Below are positions 43,030 through 52,203 of a DNA stretch of 64,000 nt, one piece after another. The stretch comes from Rhodococcus sp. IEGM 1381 (GTDB lineage Bacteria; Actinomycetota; Actinomycetes; Mycobacteriales; Mycobacteriaceae): contig NZ_JASHKQ010000010.1 in the NCBI RefSeq assembly GCF_030056795.1, forward strand, positions 62,001 to 126,000, in the 5' to 3' direction. Both the position numbers and the translations under genes were made by a program. The notes under the pieces are model-generated. The model did no database searches, was not told the DNA's origin, and worked only from the letters and a program-made list of their open reading frames with translations. Positions within the stretch are counted from its first letter, which is position 1, and every line of letters begins with the position of its first letter.

Positions 43030-44637
43030 ATGGCCCCAGGGGAGCGCGAAAGCGTCGGCGACGCAGACTCGAGTTCCGCGTCGCCTGGATTGGCAGACCG
43101 CTACCGGGTTCTCATCGAGCATTCACCCGACGCGATCGGAGTACACCGACGCGGCACACTCGTGTATCTGAACCCTGCCGGAATGCGATATCTGCGTGCC
43201 GAAAGCGCCGGCGACGTCATCGGGCGACCGATCGAAGAGTTCATTGCTGCCGAGTCGATCGGGCCGATGTTCGAGCGTATCGCCGCTCTCGACATTCACG
43301 GCACGGCCAGCGCAGCGTCCGAAGCAACTGTGCTGGCACTCGACGGAACCACACTGACGATGGAAGCAGTGTCCGTGCGCACTGTGTGGAACGGCGAGCC
43401 GGCGTATCAGGTCATTCTGCGAGATCTCACCGAGCACAAGGCGGCACAGAAGGCATTGCGGTATCAAGCCGCCTTGGTAGAGCACGTCAGCGATGCCATC
43501 GTCGGTGTTTCGTCCGACGGCCTGGTGTCGAGTTGGAACCCGGCAGCCGAGTCGGTGTACGGAAGGTGTTCGGCCGACGTTCTCGGTCGCAGCGTCTCGT
43601 ACGCGGTTGGCGTTCCGTGCGATCCGGCCTCGATTCTGCGGGCCGGTGGACAACTGTGCGAGTCGCATCGTCGTGCGGACGGGACCACGCTGGCGGTGGT
43701 GGTGTCCGCGGCTCAGATGCCCGATGGCTGGGTGTTGGTGTGCGCCGACCGAAGCGCGGTGCGACGGGCCGAGGACCACTTCACCGCGGTGGTGGAATCG
43801 CTGGAGGCAGGGGTAGTCGTGCTCGATCACACCGGCCGCATCGAGTCGGCGAACCTCGCGGCGAAGACGATCCTCGATATTCAGGTGGGGCTCCAGACGG
43901 CAGGGCAGGCGACGGCCCTCCCGTTCCGGGTGTACGGAACGGACGAGAGGCCGATTCACCCGTTCGAGCACCCGGTCGCCGTCACGAGGAAGACCGGCCA
44001 GCCCAGCCAGGCGGTGATCGGCATCGAGCGTCGTCGAGACGGCCAGAACTTCTGGCTGTCGTTGACGGCGACGATGCTGACCGCGGGCAACCCGGTTCCC
44101 TCCGTCGTCGCCACGTTCGCAGACATCACCGACGCCTACCGCATGAACATAAAGCTCGAACATGCCGCGACGCACGACGATCTGACCGGGCTGCCGAACA
44201 GGCCGCTGATCCTGGCGCGCCTCGACGAGGAACTGGCGCGGCCGGCCCGCGACAACGCCATGGCGGTGCTGTTCATCGACCTCGACAACTTCAAGACGAT
44301 CAACGACCTGCACGGACATATTGTCGGCGACGCCGTGCTCGGAGTGGTTGCCGCACGTCTGACCAGGGCGCTCCCGGCCGACGCCTTCGTCGGACGAATC
44401 GGTGGTGACGAGTTCGTGGCAGTGGTTCCACATCGAGCGGGCACCGAGGCCGACGATGTGCGCGCCGAACTCGCCTCCCCCATCACGACGGCGGGACGAG
44501 TGTTGACGGTGACAGCGAGCATCGGTGGTGTCACCGTCGATCGCGACGACACCCGCAGTGCGCTGGACATTCTCGACGACGCCGATCACGAGATGTACCA
44601 ATCCAAGCCCGTGTCGCAGTATCTTTCGCAACCGTGA
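43030..44637 (+). CDS. PAS-domain diguanylate cyclase
   Basis: A 535-residue cytoplasmic signalling protein. Three PAS domains follow each other (about residues 22-140, 145-255 and 258-380), then a GGDEF domain. The active-site motif GGDEF is intact at residues 458-462, so it should make cyclic di-GMP; the usual RxxD product-inhibition site upstream of it is absent. No EAL domain is present. The start is taken at ATG 43030; an in-frame ATG at 42973 adds 19 residues. Divergent from the KAS-like gene. Confidence 0.85.
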   Translation: MAPGERESVGDADSSSASPGLADRYRVLIEHSPDAIGVHRRGTLVYLNPAGMRYLRAESAGDVIGRPIEEFIAAESIGPMFERIAALDIHGTASAASEATVLALDGTTLTMEAVSVRTVWNGEPAYQVILRDLTEHKAAQKALRYQAALVEHVSDAIVGVSSDGLVSSWNPAAESVYGRCSADVLGRSVSYAVGVPCDPASILRAGGQLCESHRRADGTTLAVVVSAAQMPDGWVLVCADRSAVRRAEDHFTAVVESLEAGVVVLDHTGRIESANLAAKTILDIQVGLQTAGQATALPFRVYGTDERPIHPFEHPVAVTRKTGQPSQAVIGIERRRDGQNFWLSLTATMLTAGNPVPSVVATFADITDAYRMNIKLEHAATHDDLTGLPNRPLILARLDEELARPARDNAMAVLFIDLDNFKTINDLHGHIVGDAVLGVVAARLTRALPADAFVGRIGGDEFVAVVPHRAGTEADDVRAELASPITTAGRVLTVTASIGGVTVDRDDTRSALDILDDADHEMYQSKPVSQYLSQP

Positions 44638-44712
44638 CCGAACGGTGACAATGTTGCCGCCTGCTACGAAAGTTGTGCATGGTGCGCATGGGTCGTACAT
44701 ACTGCTTCGGTG

Positions 44713-45654
44713 ATGTCGACCGCTCGCAAGTGTGTATTGGCCGTGCCGATGGTGCTTCTCGTCGTGGCCGGGCTGTTGTTCTCCTCAGCGGGCACTGGTG
44801 CCGCCGCGCCGTCCGCATGGCGATACACGATGGTGGCGTTCAGCAACGACAGCGACCGCGACATGGATGTGTACCAATCCAGCGACGGCACGGACTTCAC
44901 CGCCCTGCAGGCCGGCGCTTACCGACCGCCTGCCGGTGTGGTCCGGGATTCGAGCATCTTTCGGCACACCGACGGTATGTACTACGTGACCTATACGACG
45001 GGCGGCGGGGCGGAGATCGGATTCGCTCGCAGCAGCGATCGCGTCAATTGGACGTTCGCGCAGAACCTGCCGATCCCGTTCTGCTGTCTGCTCCTACCCG
45101 GTACCGGAGCAGGCACCGGCTCGGCAGGCTCCTCGGAACTACCGTCATTGTCGCCGTTCACCACCAAGGCCTGGGCACCCGAGTGGTTCGTCGAGGGTGA
45201 CCGCGTCAGCATCATCGTGTCGTTGTCTGCGGGCGGAGGGTTCGTTCCGTATCTCATGACGGCGACCGACCCCGGCCTGACGACGTGGAGCGCGCCGGTT
45301 CCGTTGACGGGAATCATCAACGACCACATCGATACCACGGTGGTGAAGGCAGGGGAGTCGTATCACGCATTCACCAAAGGCGAGAACAAGAAGGTCATCG
45401 AGCACTGGATCGCACCCTCGCTCGGTGGTCCGTACGTTCTGGACCCCACCTTCCGAGACTTCGGTCCATTGAAGGAAGGGCCCGCCGTCGTCCAGTTGCC
45501 CGACGGCACCTGGCGGCTGTACTACGACGACTACACCAACCAGAAGTACTTCTACTCGGACAGCAAGGACTTGGTCGGCTGGTCCGAACCGAACGAGCTC
45601 CCGGGCCTGTCCGGAACCGTGCGCCACATCGGTGTGATGCGAGAGCCGGCCTGA
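44713..45654 (+). CDS. secreted GH43-like five-bladed beta-propeller protein
   Basis: A 313-residue exported protein with a signal peptide (about 32 residues, cleavage near AAA-PSAW). The fold pattern and acidic residues fit glycoside hydrolase family 43/arabinanase-like enzymes: VVRDSSIFRHTDGMYYV (base), HIDTTVVKAGESYHAF (pKa modulator) and LKEGPAVVQLPDGTWRLYY (acid). All three acids are present, so it may be active. With araBDA 5 kb away, an arabinose-containing polymer is a reasonable substrate guess. Starts at GTG 44710 or ATG 44713. Confidence 0.75.
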   Translation: MSTARKCVLAVPMVLLVVAGLLFSSAGTGAAAPSAWRYTMVAFSNDSDRDMDVYQSSDGTDFTALQAGAYRPPAGVVRDSSIFRHTDGMYYVTYTTGGGAEIGFARSSDRVNWTFAQNLPIPFCCLLLPGTGAGTGSAGSSELPSLSPFTTKAWAPEWFVEGDRVSIIVSLSAGGGFVPYLMTATDPGLTTWSAPVPLTGIINDHIDTTVVKAGESYHAFTKGENKKVIEHWIAPSLGGPYVLDPTFRDFGPLKEGPAVVQLPDGTWRLYYDDYTNQKYFYSDSKDLVGWSEPNELPGLSGTVRHIGVMREPA

Positions 45655-45661
45655 GACAGGC

Positions 45662-46687
45662 TCACTCGCCCGACCCGGAGAGTGCTCTGAGCCCGGCCGC
45701 GACGAACTCACCGGTGGCGTCTGCGGCGTTACGGGCACCGGCACCGGTATCGGAACCCGACAGCGCGCGGTGGGTGATGCCCTCGCCGATCACCCCGAGC
45801 TTGAAATTGGCCAGGGCAAGGTAGAAGCCCCAATTCTGCAGTTCACGACCTGATTCGACTGCGTACTGTTGTGCGAGGTCGTCGGCCGAGGGGTATCGGT
45901 CGCTCGTCCACGCGGCGTCCGCGCCCAGGACCGCATCGAACACCGGTTGCCGGTAGATGCACATCAGCGCGACGTCGGTGAGGGGATCGCCGAGGGTGGA
46001 CATCTCCCAGTCGACGACTGCGGCAACAGAACCGACGTTGTCGGCATCGAGAATGGTGTTGTCGACGCGATAGTCTCCGTGGACGATGGACGACGCAGAG
46101 TGCGTCGGTATCGCTGCCTCGAGTGCGCGGTGAAGTCGGTCGACATCGGGTAGATCGCGGGTCTTGACGCTGTGCCACTGCCGAGCCCACGTGGCTACCT
46201 GCCTGGTGACGAAGCCGTCGGGTCGGCCGAACGCCCCGAGTCCCACGGCAGCCGGGTCGACGGCATGCAGCCTGGCGAGTACCCGGACGAGCTCGGCAGC
46301 GTTGTCGGTAACCTGCGCATCTGTGAGATCGGAAAGATCCTCACGCGTACGGACCACTCGGCCGGGCACGAACTCGACGACGGTCATCGGAGCACCGAGA
46401 ACCGAACCTTCTCGATCGAAGGCGACTGTCCGGGCGACGGGGACTTCGGTGGATGCAAGAGCCTCGGTGACGGCCCACTCGCGGGCCATGTCGTGCGCCG
46501 AGGGGGTGAGCCCACTGGTGGGCGGGCGACGAACAACCCATGTCGAGGTGTCGTCGTATGCCTTGTAGGTGAGGTTGGAGCGACCACCGCTGATCATCTC
46601 GACCGACAACGTGCCATCGAGCTCGATGTTGTTGTCTTGCAAGAACCGTTCCAGCGCATCGCGATTCATTCCCGGCAGGTCGCTCAC
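45662..46687 (-). CDS. APH/ACAD10-like phosphotransferase family protein
   Basis: A 341-residue kinase-fold protein of the aminoglycoside phosphotransferase superfamily. The catalytic loop is VHGDYRVDNTI near residue 200 and the metal-binding VDWEMSTLGDPLTDVA is near residue 225. In this group the gene is paired with an acyl-CoA dehydrogenase, as here: the GTG start overlaps the dehydrogenase stop (GTGA). The animal counterpart is the kinase/dehydrogenase fusion ACAD10/11, which handles 4-hydroxyacyl-CoAs. A similar hydroxyacyl-CoA kinase role is plausible. Confidence 0.85.
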   Translation of the reverse strand: MSDLPGMNRDALERFLQDNNIELDGTLSVEMISGGRSNLTYKAYDDTSTWVVRRPPTSGLTPSAHDMAREWAVTEALASTEVPVARTVAFDREGSVLGAPMTVVEFVPGRVVRTREDLSDLTDAQVTDNAAELVRVLARLHAVDPAAVGLGAFGRPDGFVTRQVATWARQWHSVKTRDLPDVDRLHRALEAAIPTHSASSIVHGDYRVDNTILDADNVGSVAAVVDWEMSTLGDPLTDVALMCIYRQPVFDAVLGADAAWTSDRYPSADDLAQQYAVESGRELQNWGFYLALANFKLGVIGEGITHRALSGSDTGAGARNAADATGEFVAAGLRALSGSGE

Positions 46688-47895
46688 GACTGTGCCTCCC
46701 GCAGTGCGCGCTTGGCTGCGCCTATCGTTCGTTTGGCGATGGCCCAACGGTGTACTTCGGACGGGCCGTCGTAGACGCGGAACGGACGGACCTCGCGCGA
46801 AAGCCTTGCCAGCGGAAGGTCGTCCGATACGCCGAGCCCGCCGCACATCTGGATGCTGCGGTCGACGATGCGGAAGATCGCCTCGGCGGCGAACGTCTTG
46901 GCGATGGATGTCTCGTTGCTCGCGTGTCCACCCCGGTCCAACTCGAAGCATGCCTTGGTCAGCAGTGCGCGGGTGGCCGCGATGTCGATCTCGTTGTCGG
47001 CGACCATCTTCTGCACCATGCCGAGATCGCCGAGCTTGGCACCGAATCCTTCACGCTGAGCAACCTGAGCGACGGCGATGTCGTGGGCTCGCCTGGATGC
47101 TCCGAGCCACCGCATCACATGCGTCATGCGGGCCGGTCCCAAACGCACCTGGGCGTGCGCGAATCCCTCGTCGACGGCTCCGAGTACGTTCTCGTCGGGC
47201 ACGAATGCGTTCTCGAAGAACACCTCGCAGTGTCCACCGATCATGGCTTTGTCCAGGGTGCCGATGTGTCGGCCCACCGTGATGCCCGCGGTGTCGGCTG
47301 GAGCCAGGAACATCGTGGCTCCGCCTCGATCGCCGGGCTTGCCGGAGGTTCGGGCCATGATGATGAAGAACCCCGCACCGTCGGCACCGGTGATGAACCA
47401 CTTGTGTCCGTTGATCTTCCATCCGCCGTCGACCCGTTGTGCCGCGGTGGTCAGGGCCGAGGGATCTGAGCCGGCACCCGGCGCGGGTTCGGTCATCGCG
47501 AAAGCCGAGCGCACGTCACCGCGGGCGAGGGGAGCGAGAAATTGCTCCTTCTGCGCTGCCGACGCGATGTGCGCGAGCATGTGTACGTTGCCCTCGTCCG
47601 GCGCGCCGAGGTTCAGCGCGATCGGTCCGAACAGTGAATAGCCGGCTTCCTCGAACACCGGAGCACGGTCACTCATCGACAGCCCGTGGCCGCCGTATTC
47701 GACCGGCGCATGCGGCGCGAACACGCCCGCATCCTTCGCGGCGGCCTGCATCTCGACGCGAAGTCGGTCGCCGCCGGCGTCGGTGACGTTGCCCAGAAAT
47801 CGGTCCTCGATGGGAAGCACGTGTTCCCGTGTGAAGGCGCGGGTCCGGTCGATCAACTTCTCGATGTCCGGGTCGTACGTCAGATCGATGGCCAC
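46684..47895 (-). CDS. acyl-CoA dehydrogenase
   Basis: A 403-residue acyl-CoA dehydrogenase with the usual domains: helical N terminus, beta domain with AFAMTEPAPGAGSDPSAL and GHKWFITGADGAGF, and the C-terminal helical domain with QMCGGLGVSDDLPLARL. It matches the ACAD11-type subgroup rather than the short-chain type. The GTG at 47895 has GGGAG before it. It forms a coupled pair with the phosphotransferase gene, and a TetR gene lies upstream in the same direction; together they look like a fatty or hydroxy-acid degradation unit. Confidence 0.93.
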   Translation of the reverse strand: MAIDLTYDPDIEKLIDRTRAFTREHVLPIEDRFLGNVTDAGGDRLRVEMQAAAKDAGVFAPHAPVEYGGHGLSMSDRAPVFEEAGYSLFGPIALNLGAPDEGNVHMLAHIASAAQKEQFLAPLARGDVRSAFAMTEPAPGAGSDPSALTTAAQRVDGGWKINGHKWFITGADGAGFFIIMARTSGKPGDRGGATMFLAPADTAGITVGRHIGTLDKAMIGGHCEVFFENAFVPDENVLGAVDEGFAHAQVRLGPARMTHVMRWLGASRRAHDIAVAQVAQREGFGAKLGDLGMVQKMVADNEIDIAATRALLTKACFELDRGGHASNETSIAKTFAAEAIFRIVDRSIQMCGGLGVSDDLPLARLSREVRPFRVYDGPSEVHRWAIAKRTIGAAKRALREAQS

Positions 47896-47989
47896 GATGC
47901 GCTCCCTGTTCACTACCGACCGAACACTCGCTCGGTACCTGGAAGGCTGACACACTCGAACGATCGGGTCAAGGATTCTGCGAGGTCCG

Positions 47990-48595
47990 CTACTCGTGCC
48001 AACCGACCGTCCGACGAGCGATGTCGAGATAGACCGCGACCAGTTCGCGGGGTGACAGCGATCCGTCGGGGCGGTACCAGGTTGCTACCCCGACGCACAT
48101 CGTGGTGACGGCGCGGCTGGCGTCGCTCGGGTGTGGACTGTCGAAGAATCCGGATTTCACACCGTCGGCGATGATCGCGTCGAGCACGCGTTGTTCGTCG
48201 TCGCGTTTGGCGATGTAGGCGGCGCGATTGGCCGGTTCGAGGCTGCGGATTTCCGTCGAGCACACGAACGCGGCGTCGCGGCGGTGAATGTGGAACAGCA
48301 GCAAGGATTCGACAACAGCATCGAAACGGTCGCCGGGCGAGTGGCCGGCCCCGGCTTCGGCGGATCGAGTCCGTTCCAGCAATTCGTCCATCGACGCATC
48401 CATGATGCCGACCAGCAGGGCCTGCTTCGACGGAAAGTGGTGATAGAGGCCAGGAACCGAAAGACCGGCCCCCGCGGCGATCTGCCGCACCGACGTGCCG
48501 TGGTAGCCCTGCTCGACGAACATCCGAAGCGCCGACGCCAATGCCGGGGCGAGACTCGAGCCCTCGTACGTGCGCCAGGTGTTCGTCGCGGTCAT
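47990..48595 (-). CDS. TetR family regulator
   Basis: A 201-residue TetR protein with HTH residues about 20-62 (GYHGTSVRQIAAGAGLSVPGLYHHFPSKQAL) and a C-terminal domain of the TetR_C type with LLLFHIHRRDAAFVCSTEIRSL, common in regulators of fatty acid degradation in actinobacteria. It lies 94 bases upstream of the acyl-CoA dehydrogenase gene in the same direction and probably controls it. Confidence 0.88.
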   Translation of the reverse strand: MTATNTWRTYEGSSLAPALASALRMFVEQGYHGTSVRQIAAGAGLSVPGLYHHFPSKQALLVGIMDASMDELLERTRSAEAGAGHSPGDRFDAVVESLLLFHIHRRDAAFVCSTEIRSLEPANRAAYIAKRDDEQRVLDAIIADGVKSGFFDSPHPSDASRAVTTMCVGVATWYRPDGSLSPRELVAVYLDIARRTVGWHE

Positions 48596-48671
48596 CCGTT
48601 TACCGTAACGGCCATGAGCCGCACGCCGAGAGTTTGCTCCTGACGTTGCGTGAGGTTCTACCGTTGCCTCC

Positions 48672-49466
48672 ATGAACAGCACCGATCCGACCACCTGGGG
48701 AATCGGTGACGTCGCCCGACGCACCGGCGTCACCGAGCGCACCCTGCGCTACTACGAGGAGCTGGGTCTGTTGGCTCCGGCCCGAGACGGAGGGGGCAGG
48801 CGTCGGTACAGCGGGGGCGACCTCGATCGCCTCTACCGAATTCGGCTGCTCCGCGAATTGGGCACTCCCGTCGCAGATGTCGACCCGGAGGCGGTCGATC
48901 TGCAGTACCTGACGCGGAGGCATCTGGCCGAGTTGGACGATCGAATGGGAAAGCTCGCCCGGGTACGAGAACGGGTTCGGGCCGTCGAGGACCGGCTTCT
49001 ACAGGGCGCTCGTCCGAACGACGACGCCCTGCTGGATCTGCTGTCGGGCCTGACTACCGACGAACCGACGGTGACCAGGCGCACCACATTGCTGGTGTAC
49101 CGCGACATCGCTGCGGCTCATTCCTACCTCGTGGACGTTTTCGGATTGGCCCCCGGTTCGATCGAATACGACGGCGACACGGCAGTCCATGGGGAGATTC
49201 ACGCCGGGGACGGTGTTGTCTGGTTGCACCGCGAGGCCCCCGAACATCGGATGGTGTCACCGTTGACCACCGGCACGGTCACTGCGTCTCTTGCCATACT
49301 TGTCGACGACGTCGACGCTCACCACGCCCGGGTGGCCGCGACCGGAGCCGCGGTCGACTACGAGCCCACCGACATGCCCTACGGCGTCCGCGAATACAGC
49401 GTCCGCGATCCAGAGGGACACCTGTGGTCGTTCCAGACGCCCCTCGCCGAACCGGTGGCGTCATGA
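48672..49466 (+). CDS. MerR regulator fused to a VOC domain
   Basis: A 264-residue fusion. Residues about 10-75 are a MerR winged helix (WGIGDVARRTGVTERTLRYYEELGLL), residues 80-125 the dimerisation coiled coil, and residues 135-260 a VOC/glyoxalase-type domain (LLVYRDIAAAHSYLVDVFGLAPG ... YSVRDPEGHLWSF). The VOC part takes the place of the effector domain, so a small hydrophobic compound or antibiotic may be the signal. Its stop overlaps the start of another VOC gene (ATGA), so sensor and binding protein are co-made. Confidence 0.9.
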   Translation: MNSTDPTTWGIGDVARRTGVTERTLRYYEELGLLAPARDGGGRRRYSGGDLDRLYRIRLLRELGTPVADVDPEAVDLQYLTRRHLAELDDRMGKLARVRERVRAVEDRLLQGARPNDDALLDLLSGLTTDEPTVTRRTTLLVYRDIAAAHSYLVDVFGLAPGSIEYDGDTAVHGEIHAGDGVVWLHREAPEHRMVSPLTTGTVTASLAILVDDVDAHHARVAATGAAVDYEPTDMPYGVREYSVRDPEGHLWSFQTPLAEPVAS

Positions 49467-50062
49467 ACTCCTTGACTCCTTACCTCTGTGTGGCAGACTG
49501 CCGCGCCGCGATCGAGTGGTACGTCGCTGCGTTGGGAGCCGAGATCACTTTCGAGCCGATCGTCATGGACGACGGCCGAATCGGTCACTGCGAGTTGGCC
49601 GTCGGTGACGGCCGATGGATGATGTCCGACGAGTTCGACTCGGCCGGTGTCGCTGCGCCGGATCCGATTCGTGGCTCTGCCGTGTCACTCCACCTAGCCG
49701 TCGATGACGTCGATGCAACCGCGGCGATGGTGACTGCGACGGGTGTCGCGATGGTGCGAGGTCCCGAAGACAGCCCGCCCGCAGGCCGAGTCGCCGTGTT
49801 CGTGGACCCGTTCGGGCACCGCTGGTTTCTGAATCAGCCGATCGAGGATCGACTCAGGCCGCCAGGGCCTTGGTCACCTCGGCCGCGATGGCGGATTCGC
49901 CGAGGGCATTGGGGTGCAGGGGTACGAACTGATCTGCGAACAGGAGTGGTTCCACCCACCGCACTCCGACGGGTTGGCACGCGTCGTGACCCTCCGACAC
50001 CACGGACATATCGACGAACGCCGTATCGGTGTCGGCCGCAGCCTGGCGGATGGCCTCGTTGA
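49463..50062 (+). CDS. VOC family protein with read-through tail
   Basis: The first about 130 residues are a complete VOC/glyoxalase-like domain (LTPYLCVADCRAAIEWYVAALGAE ... VFVDPFGHRWFLNQPI). Normal members stop here. The open frame instead continues for about 70 more residues that are entirely antisense to the convergent SGNH hydrolase gene and are rich in Arg and Pro, so the natural stop appears to have been lost. The domain itself looks intact. It is coupled to the MerR-VOC gene by an ATGA overlap and may bind or modify the same compound. Confidence 0.75.
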   Translation: MNSLTPYLCVADCRAAIEWYVAALGAEITFEPIVMDDGRIGHCELAVGDGRWMMSDEFDSAGVAAPDPIRGSAVSLHLAVDDVDATAAMVTATGVAMVRGPEDSPPAGRVAVFVDPFGHRWFLNQPIEDRLRPPGPWSPRPRWRIRRGHWGAGVRTDLRTGVVPPTALRRVGTRRDPPTPRTYRRTPYRCRPQPGGWPR

Positions 50063-50708
50063 GTGTGGTCTGCAGGTTGCGCAGATACGGAACGTCGCCG
50101 AGTGCAACGGGCACCTGCGGCGCGCATGTGCTTGTGGCCGGGATCAGCCACGGGTAGCCGATGACGATCACCCTCGCCCCGGGAGCGCGAGTATGTATGT
50201 CTCGTAATGCTTGTCGAACGGACGGCAACGTGCTGTCGACGATCTTGTCGTCGAAACTGCTTCCGTTCTGCTGCTCGCACGGATCGAATGCACCGGCGTG
50301 GGTCACCAACGCACTCACACACGCTGCGATCGCACCCGAGAACACGCTGCTGTCGTTTCCGCCGATCATCAGGGTCACCACATCGGCGGACGGCGACAAT
50401 GCATCGAATTGAGCTCGAGTGCCCTCGAATTGAGGGGCATAGAAGTCGTCGGTGGCCGCACCGCCGCAGCTGACGTCGGTGAGGCTGTAGCCCTGCTCGC
50501 GCGCGACGATATGCGCGAAGTTCTGCTCCGACTGCAAACATCGTGATGGAATCCCCGGTGCCAGTGGGAGCACGCCGTTGCCTGCGCTGAAGCTGTCGCC
50601 GAGGTTGACGTGCTCGATCGGAGCCGCGGCGGCAGTAGGGGGCATCGCGAGCGCGACAATGACCGCGGCAACAATTCCGAGCCCAGCACGTTTCGTCCTG
50701 GTGCGCAC
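49854..50708 (-). CDS. secreted SGNH/GDSL hydrolase
   Basis: A 284-residue exported esterase. A signal peptide of about 32 residues precedes HVNLGDSFSAGNGVLP, whose Ser is the nucleophile. The other blocks are VSCGGAATDDF, IGGNDSSVFS and LHPNALGESAIA with the catalytic His. Paired cysteines (SRCLQSE, DVSCGG, AACVSAL, DPCEQQ, STCAPQ, DACQPV) suggest disulfides, as in Streptomyces SGNH lipases. The GTG start at 50708 has GGGAGG 6 bases upstream. Confidence 0.9.
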   Translation of the reverse strand: MRTRTKRAGLGIVAAVIVALAMPPTAAAAPIEHVNLGDSFSAGNGVLPLAPGIPSRCLQSEQNFAHIVAREQGYSLTDVSCGGAATDDFYAPQFEGTRAQFDALSPSADVVTLMIGGNDSSVFSGAIAACVSALVTHAGAFDPCEQQNGSSFDDKIVDSTLPSVRQALRDIHTRAPGARVIVIGYPWLIPATSTCAPQVPVALGDVPYLRNLQTTLNEAIRQAAADTDTAFVDMSVVSEGHDACQPVGVRWVEPLLFADQFVPLHPNALGESAIAAEVTKALAA

Positions 50709-50834
50709 TACAGCCTCCCTTGCTCTTGAATGCTGATCGGGATGGTACCGCCGCCCGCGCCGCGGGGGAGGCCTCGCGCGCATCGGTCTTCCAGGACACG
50801 CCGGACCTGCTGCGAGGTGCTCTAGGTTGAACCC

Positions 50835-51170
50835 ATGAGAACTGCAGATGCCACTCGTCGACGCCTCCTGCTCCTTCTGACCATCATCGGGTTCGTCGTT
50901 CCCAACACGTTCGTAGTGACCTACTTCAGAGAGCACGGCGTCAGTCGAGAGAGCGCAACTGCATTCTTCGCAGAGTGGGTTGCCTCCACCCCGACTCGTG
51001 CCTTGACTGCCGATCTCGGCATCACCAGCGTCGCATTCGGAATTTGGTCGCTGTGGGACTCGAAAGACCACGGAGTCAAACACTGGTGGTTGGTGCCCGT
51101 CGGTACCGGTTCGGTGGGAATCTGTTTCGCTGTCCCGCTGTACCTCCTGCTGCGCGAATACTCGCGGTAG
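50835..51170 (+). CDS. DUF2834 membrane protein
   Basis: A 111-residue protein with three hydrophobic helices (about residues 10-28, 55-73 and 84-105). The pattern GFVVPNTFVVTYF, then LTADLGITSVAFGIWSLWDS, then a Trp-rich turn and a final helix fits the DUF2834 family. The function is unknown. The ATG is well placed in the gap after the divergent SGNH hydrolase. Confidence 0.82.
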   Translation: MRTADATRRRLLLLLTIIGFVVPNTFVVTYFREHGVSRESATAFFAEWVASTPTRALTADLGITSVAFGIWSLWDSKDHGVKHWWLVPVGTGSVGICFAVPLYLLLREYSR

Positions 51171-51259
51171 TCCCGGTTCATCCGGGCACGTTGCTCCCTG
51201 GCTTTATGCTCGTTTCCGGCACCGCTGCGTGCGGGCCCCTCGCAGAAGGACGTACTCCC

Positions 51260-52078
51260 ATGACCGATGACACGCTGGCCGACTTCGATCGAACCGAGTT
51301 CACCGCGGACGGGCGCACGGCCCCCGTCTACCGCATCGGTACCGGACCGGCGGTCATCGTGATGTCCGAAATGCCGGGCATCACACCGAAAGTGGCAGAC
51401 TTCGCGCGCACCGTCGCGGGAATCGGTTGCACCGCGATCGTCCCGCACCTGTTCGGCGTCGACGGCAAGGATCCGTTGGCCGCACCTCTGGGAGTGCTCG
51501 GCACCGTCGCCACCGTGTCTCGCGCCATCGTGCCGGCGTGCATCAGTCGCGAATTCACCATCCTGGCCACCGGGAAATCATCGCGGGTCGTGGTGTGGTT
51601 GCGCGCTCTCGCGGCGAAGGAGCACGAGCGCTGCGGCGGGCCCGGCGTCGGTGCCATCGGAATGTGCTTCACGGGTGGGTTCGCTCTAGCGATGGCCGCC
51701 GACGATCGATTGATCGCACCGGTGCTTTCTCAACCGTCACTTCCGTTCGCGGCATCGAAGTCGCGCAGTCGGTCCATCGACATCAGTGCGGGTGACCTGT
51801 CCAAGGTGAAGGCTCGTTGCGCTGCAGGCGATCTCACAGTTCTCGGAATGCGATTCGAGGGCGACAAGATGTGTCCTCCCACACGGTTCGAGTTCCTGCG
51901 CGAGCAGCTCGGTGACGCGTTCGTCTCGGTGGAATTGCCCGACTCCTCGTCCAACCCGGAAGCCTTCGGGCCGCCGCACTCCGTCGTCACGGAAGGACTG
52001 ATCGACGAGCCGGGGGAGCCGACACGGAAGGCCCTCGATCAGGTGCTCGATCTGTTCCGCAGTCGGTTGCTCACGTAA
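51260..52078 (+). CDS. dienelactone hydrolase family protein
   Basis: A 272-residue alpha/beta hydrolase of the dienelactone hydrolase type. The nucleophile is a cysteine in GAIGMCFTGGFAL near residue 137, the hallmark of the family. The buried Glu is in VIVMSEMPGI near residue 38, and a C-terminal His lies in FGPPHSVVT. The ATG at 51260 follows GAAGGACG. There is no chloro-aromatic or muconate gene around it, so the natural substrate is open. Confidence 0.85.
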   Translation: MTDDTLADFDRTEFTADGRTAPVYRIGTGPAVIVMSEMPGITPKVADFARTVAGIGCTAIVPHLFGVDGKDPLAAPLGVLGTVATVSRAIVPACISREFTILATGKSSRVVVWLRALAAKEHERCGGPGVGAIGMCFTGGFALAMAADDRLIAPVLSQPSLPFAASKSRSRSIDISAGDLSKVKARCAAGDLTVLGMRFEGDKMCPPTRFEFLREQLGDAFVSVELPDSSSNPEAFGPPHSVVTEGLIDEPGEPTRKALDQVLDLFRSRLLT

Positions 52079-52124
52079 GTTCGATCATCTGCACCCGCTC
52101 GGGATCGCGGGGTTCCCGACTACC

Positions 52125-52196
52125 GAGGTGAGTGTCCACAATTGCCGTCGGCGTGCCTTTTTCCGCGCCCGAGGCCACATTGTGGACACTGACCTC
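52125..52196. terminator. long inverted repeat between convergent genes
   Basis: The 18-base arms 52125-52142 and 52179-52196 are complementary except at one base and enclose 36 bases. They lie between the stops of the convergent dienelactone hydrolase and PucR genes, so the structure could be a bidirectional terminator. The arms contain GTGTCCACAAT, which is unusually AT-rich for a plain GC-stem terminator. Confidence 0.5.
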
Positions 52197-52203
52197 ACCT
52201 AAC

